Below, in pieces: positions 5,635-7,598 of a DNA stretch of 7,598 bases. The stretch's first letter is position 1, and each line of letters begins with the position of its first letter. The notes under the pieces are model-generated. The model saw only the letters and a program-made list of their open reading frames with translations, did no database searches and was not told where the DNA came from. The stretch is taken from assembly GCA_003232015.1 (NCBI GenBank), contig QIKU01000145.1, positions 1 through 7,598 of the forward strand, given 5' to 3'. The translations under genes and the position numbers were made by a program. The DNA comes from Gammaproteobacteria bacterium (GTDB lineage Bacteria; Pseudomonadota; Gammaproteobacteria; UBA6429).

Positions 5635-7458
5635 TTATTTAGGTGGTCGAGAAGCGCGCTTACGTTCGTTTTCATGTAACATTTTTTTACGAATACGAAT
5701 AGACTCCGGTGTTACTTCAACGAGTTCATCATCGTCAATAAATTCCAGAGCCTGTTCCAGGCTCATACGAATAGGTGGCGATAAAATCAGATTTTCATCG
5801 GTACCGGCAGCACGAATATTATTCAGTTGTTTTGCCTTGGTCGGGTTAACCACTAAATCGTTATCGCGTGAATGAATGCCGATAATCATACCTTCATAAA
5901 CTTCTTCGGCGTGCTTCATAAATAAACGGCCACGTTCCTGTAAGTTAAATAAAGAGTAAGCCAGCGCTTTGCCCTGTGCATTTGAAACCAGGACACCGTT
6001 TAATCGCTGGCCAATCGTGCCGGGTTTGGCTTCATCGTATTTATCGAACACGCTGTAAATTAAACCGCTACCCTGAGTGGCGGTTAAAAATTCGGTTCTA
6101 AAACCAATTAAACCACGCGCAGGAATAGTGTAGTCAACACGAACACGACCCTGTCCATCGGGCATCATGTTGGTGAGTTCGCCACCGCGTTCACCTAATT
6201 TTTCCATTATTGAACCCTGGTGTTCTTCCTGTACATCCACGGTGAGTTGCTCATAAGGTTCCAGGCGCTTGCCATCGACTTCTTTAAAAATAACTTCCGG
6301 GCGCGATACACCCATTTCAAAACCTTCACGGCGCATGGTTTCAATTAAAATCGATAAGTGTAATTCGCCACGACCAGACACGCGGAATTTATCTGGATCT
6401 TCAAGTTGGTCAACACGCAGCGCAACGTTGGCTATCAACTCGCGATCAAGGCGTTCTTTAATCTGTCGTGAAGTAACAAACTTGCCTTCTTTACCGGCAA
6501 ACGGTGACTTGTTTACCTGAAAGGTCATGCTAACGGTGGGTTCATCAATTGACAGTGGCGGCAAGGCTTCAACATTGTTGGGGTCACAAAGTGTATCCGA
6601 AATATTCAGGCCTTCAATACCGGTAAAGGCAATAATATCACCCGCCGAAGCTTCAGGAATTTCGGTGCGCTGCACACCCATTAAGCGCAGCACTTGCTGA
6701 ATGCGCGCGTTACGTGTTTCGCCTTCAGTATTAATAAGTGTGATGGCTGTATTGGTTTTAACTTTACCACGTGCAATACGGGCAATACCGATAACACCGG
6801 TATAGGTGTTGTAATCGAGCGAGCTTACCTGTAATTGCAATGGGCCGTCTGGATCCACATCCGGTGCTTTTACGTGTGACACAATGGTTTCAAATAACGC
6901 TGTCATATCGCCTTCGCGTACGGTTTCTTCTAGCCCGGAATAACCCGCTAAACCTGAAGCATAAATAACAGGGAAGTCGAGTTGCTCATCGGTTGCACCC
7001 AGGCGGTCAAAGAGTTCAAAAGTCTGGTCAAGTGCCCAGTGCGGGCGCGCACCATCACGGTCAATTTTATTCACTACAACAATCGGGCACAGGCCGCGCG
7101 CCAGTGCTTTTTGGGTGACAAAGCGGGTTTGAGGCATTGGGCCTTCAACCGCATCAACCAATAATAATACCGAGTCAACCATCGATAAAACACGTTCCAC
7201 TTCACCACCGAAATCGGCGTGGCCGGGGGTGTCCACAATATTAATCCGGTGGCCATTCCATTCCACAGCGGTATTTTTTGACAAAATAGTAATGCCGCGC
7301 TCTTTCTCGAGTTCATTCGAGTCCATAATGCGTTCTTGTGCTTGGCCGCGTGTTTCAATCGTATGAGTCTGCTCTAACAGCTTGTCTACCAGGGTCGTTT
7401 TGCCATGATCAACGTGGGCAATAATGGCGATATTTCTTAAGTTCTGCAGTGAATCCAC
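5635..7458 (-). CDS. typA: Ribosome-binding translational GTPase TypA/BipA
   Basis: This is a full-length TypA/BipA of 607 residues, the usual family length. The GTPase domain shows G1 AHVDHGKT (14-21), G2 RGITI (54-58), G3 DTPGH (76-80) with the catalytic H80, G4 NKID (130-133) and G5 as SGL (168-170), where many homologues have SAL. It is followed by an EF-Tu-like beta-barrel, EF-G III- and V-like domains ([21 protein letters not shown], then [14 protein letters not shown]) and the TypA-specific C-terminal domain ([43 protein letters not shown]), ending in a basic tail. TypA binds the 70S ribosome and helps 50S assembly and growth under cold or other stress. The start is a GTG at 7456-7458, supported by GGAG six bases upstream (complement of 7465-7468), a correctly positioned N-terminus ([14 protein letters not shown]) and the absence of an ATG nearby. 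No damage is seen. Its base composition is less AT-rich than that of its neighbours, as expected for a conserved, well-expressed gene. Confidence 0.98.
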   Translation of the reverse strand: MDSLQNLRNIAIIAHVDHGKTTLVDKLLEQTHTIETRGQAQERIMDSNELEKERGITILSKNTAVEWNGHRINIVDTPGHADFGGEVERVLSMVDSVLLLVDAVEGPMPQTRFVTQKALARGLCPIVVVNKIDRDGARPHWALDQTFELFDRLGATDEQLDFPVIYASGLAGYSGLEETVREGDMTALFETIVSHVKAPDVDPDGPLQLQVSSLDYNTYTGVIGIARIARGKVKTNTAITLINTEGETRNARIQQVLRLMGVQRTEIPEASAGDIIAFTGIEGLNISDTLCDPNNVEALPPLSIDEPTVSMTFQVNKSPFAGKEGKFVTSRQIKERLDRELIANVALRVDQLEDPDKFRVSGRGELHLSILIETMRREGFEMGVSRPEVIFKEVDGKRLEPYEQLTVDVQEEHQGSIMEKLGERGGELTNMMPDGQGRVRVDYTIPARGLIGFRTEFLTATQGSGLIYSVFDKYDEAKPGTIGQRLNGVLVSNAQGKALAYSLFNLQERGRLFMKHAEEVYEGMIIGIHSRDNDLVVNPTKAKQLNNIRAAGTDENLILSPPIRMSLEQALEFIDDDELVEVTPESIRIRKKMLHENERKRASRPPK

Positions 7459-7529
7459 AAGCGGCTCCGAGTGTGTGTATTGAATTTGTATTACGTGAAA
7501 TCGTGTTGTGTACGAGGTAAAAGCCGCGC

Positions 7530-7535
7530 ATTATA
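7530..7535 (-). promoter_or_regulatory. -10 element of the typA promoter
   Basis: Read on the minus strand the site is a perfect TATAAT, preceded by GGG and followed directly by GCGCGG. Transcription would start near 7523, giving a leader of about 65 bases. The -35 at the proper distance is weak (CTTAAT with a 16-base spacer). A GC-rich discriminator after TATAAT is a known mark of promoters repressed by ppGpp/DksA in gammaproteobacteria, which would suit a translation-related gene; that control is inference. Confidence 0.65.
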
Positions 7536-7598
7536 CCCTAATTGAGTAAAGATTAAGGTTTTTTTGCGGTTTACCGATAAAGTAAGTCTAAATTAAGT

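Noticed and set aside
7074..7358. Minus-strand ORF inside typA, and similar plus-strand ORFs at 6269-6520 and 6982-7164
   Set aside because: They lie wholly inside the conserved typA gene in other frames and show no recognisable protein features.

Overview
The window looks like chromosomal DNA of a gammaproteobacterium. The TypA/BipA GTPase and the OmpR-type two-component pair read like gammaproteobacterial family members, and a secreted spondin-domain protein is common in marine members of that group. This is inference from protein character; nothing here fixes genus or species. Most of the window is visibly AT-rich, and typA is more balanced in composition. Genes are tightly packed: the longest gene-free stretch is about 150 bases, so no large unexplained non-coding block exists.

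Layout, left to right. (1) Positions 2-475 (+): the C-terminal part of an MBL-fold metallo-hydrolase cut by the left edge. (2) Positions 517-1770 (+): a 417-residue protein I do not recognise, 41 bases after the MBL gene and probably co-transcribed with it. (3) Positions 1914-2672 and 2692-4239 (+): an OmpR/PhoB-type response regulator and its membrane histidine kinase. A four-copy 16-bp tandem repeat runs into the regulator's start codon. (4) Positions 4390-5070 (+): a secreted spondin-domain protein with a strong Shine-Dalgarno, followed by a clear intrinsic terminator. (5) Positions 5175-5528 (+): a small single-domain VOC (glyoxalase-fold) protein. (6) Positions 5635-7458 (-): typA/bipA, convergent with the VOC gene, with its own promoter near the right edge.

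How they fit together. The kinase and regulator form a complete two-component system: the kinase has a periplasmic sensor, HAMP, phospho-accepting His282 and an ATPase domain, and the regulator has Asp56 and a winged-helix DNA-binding domain. The spondin-domain gene lies directly downstream behind a 150-base region with promoter-like elements and short direct repeats, so it is a plausible but unproven target. The VOC and typA genes look functionally unrelated to this pair.

Three ORF starts were reconsidered. The MBL gene continues off the left edge. The spondin gene starts at 4390 and the VOC gene at 5175, in each case behind a good ribosome binding site. I saw no RNA gene, insertion sequence, CRISPR array or convincingly new system. 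The points most worth a second look are the 16-bp repeat at the regulator's translation start, an extra segment in the kinase ATP lid, and the unrecognised 417-residue protein.
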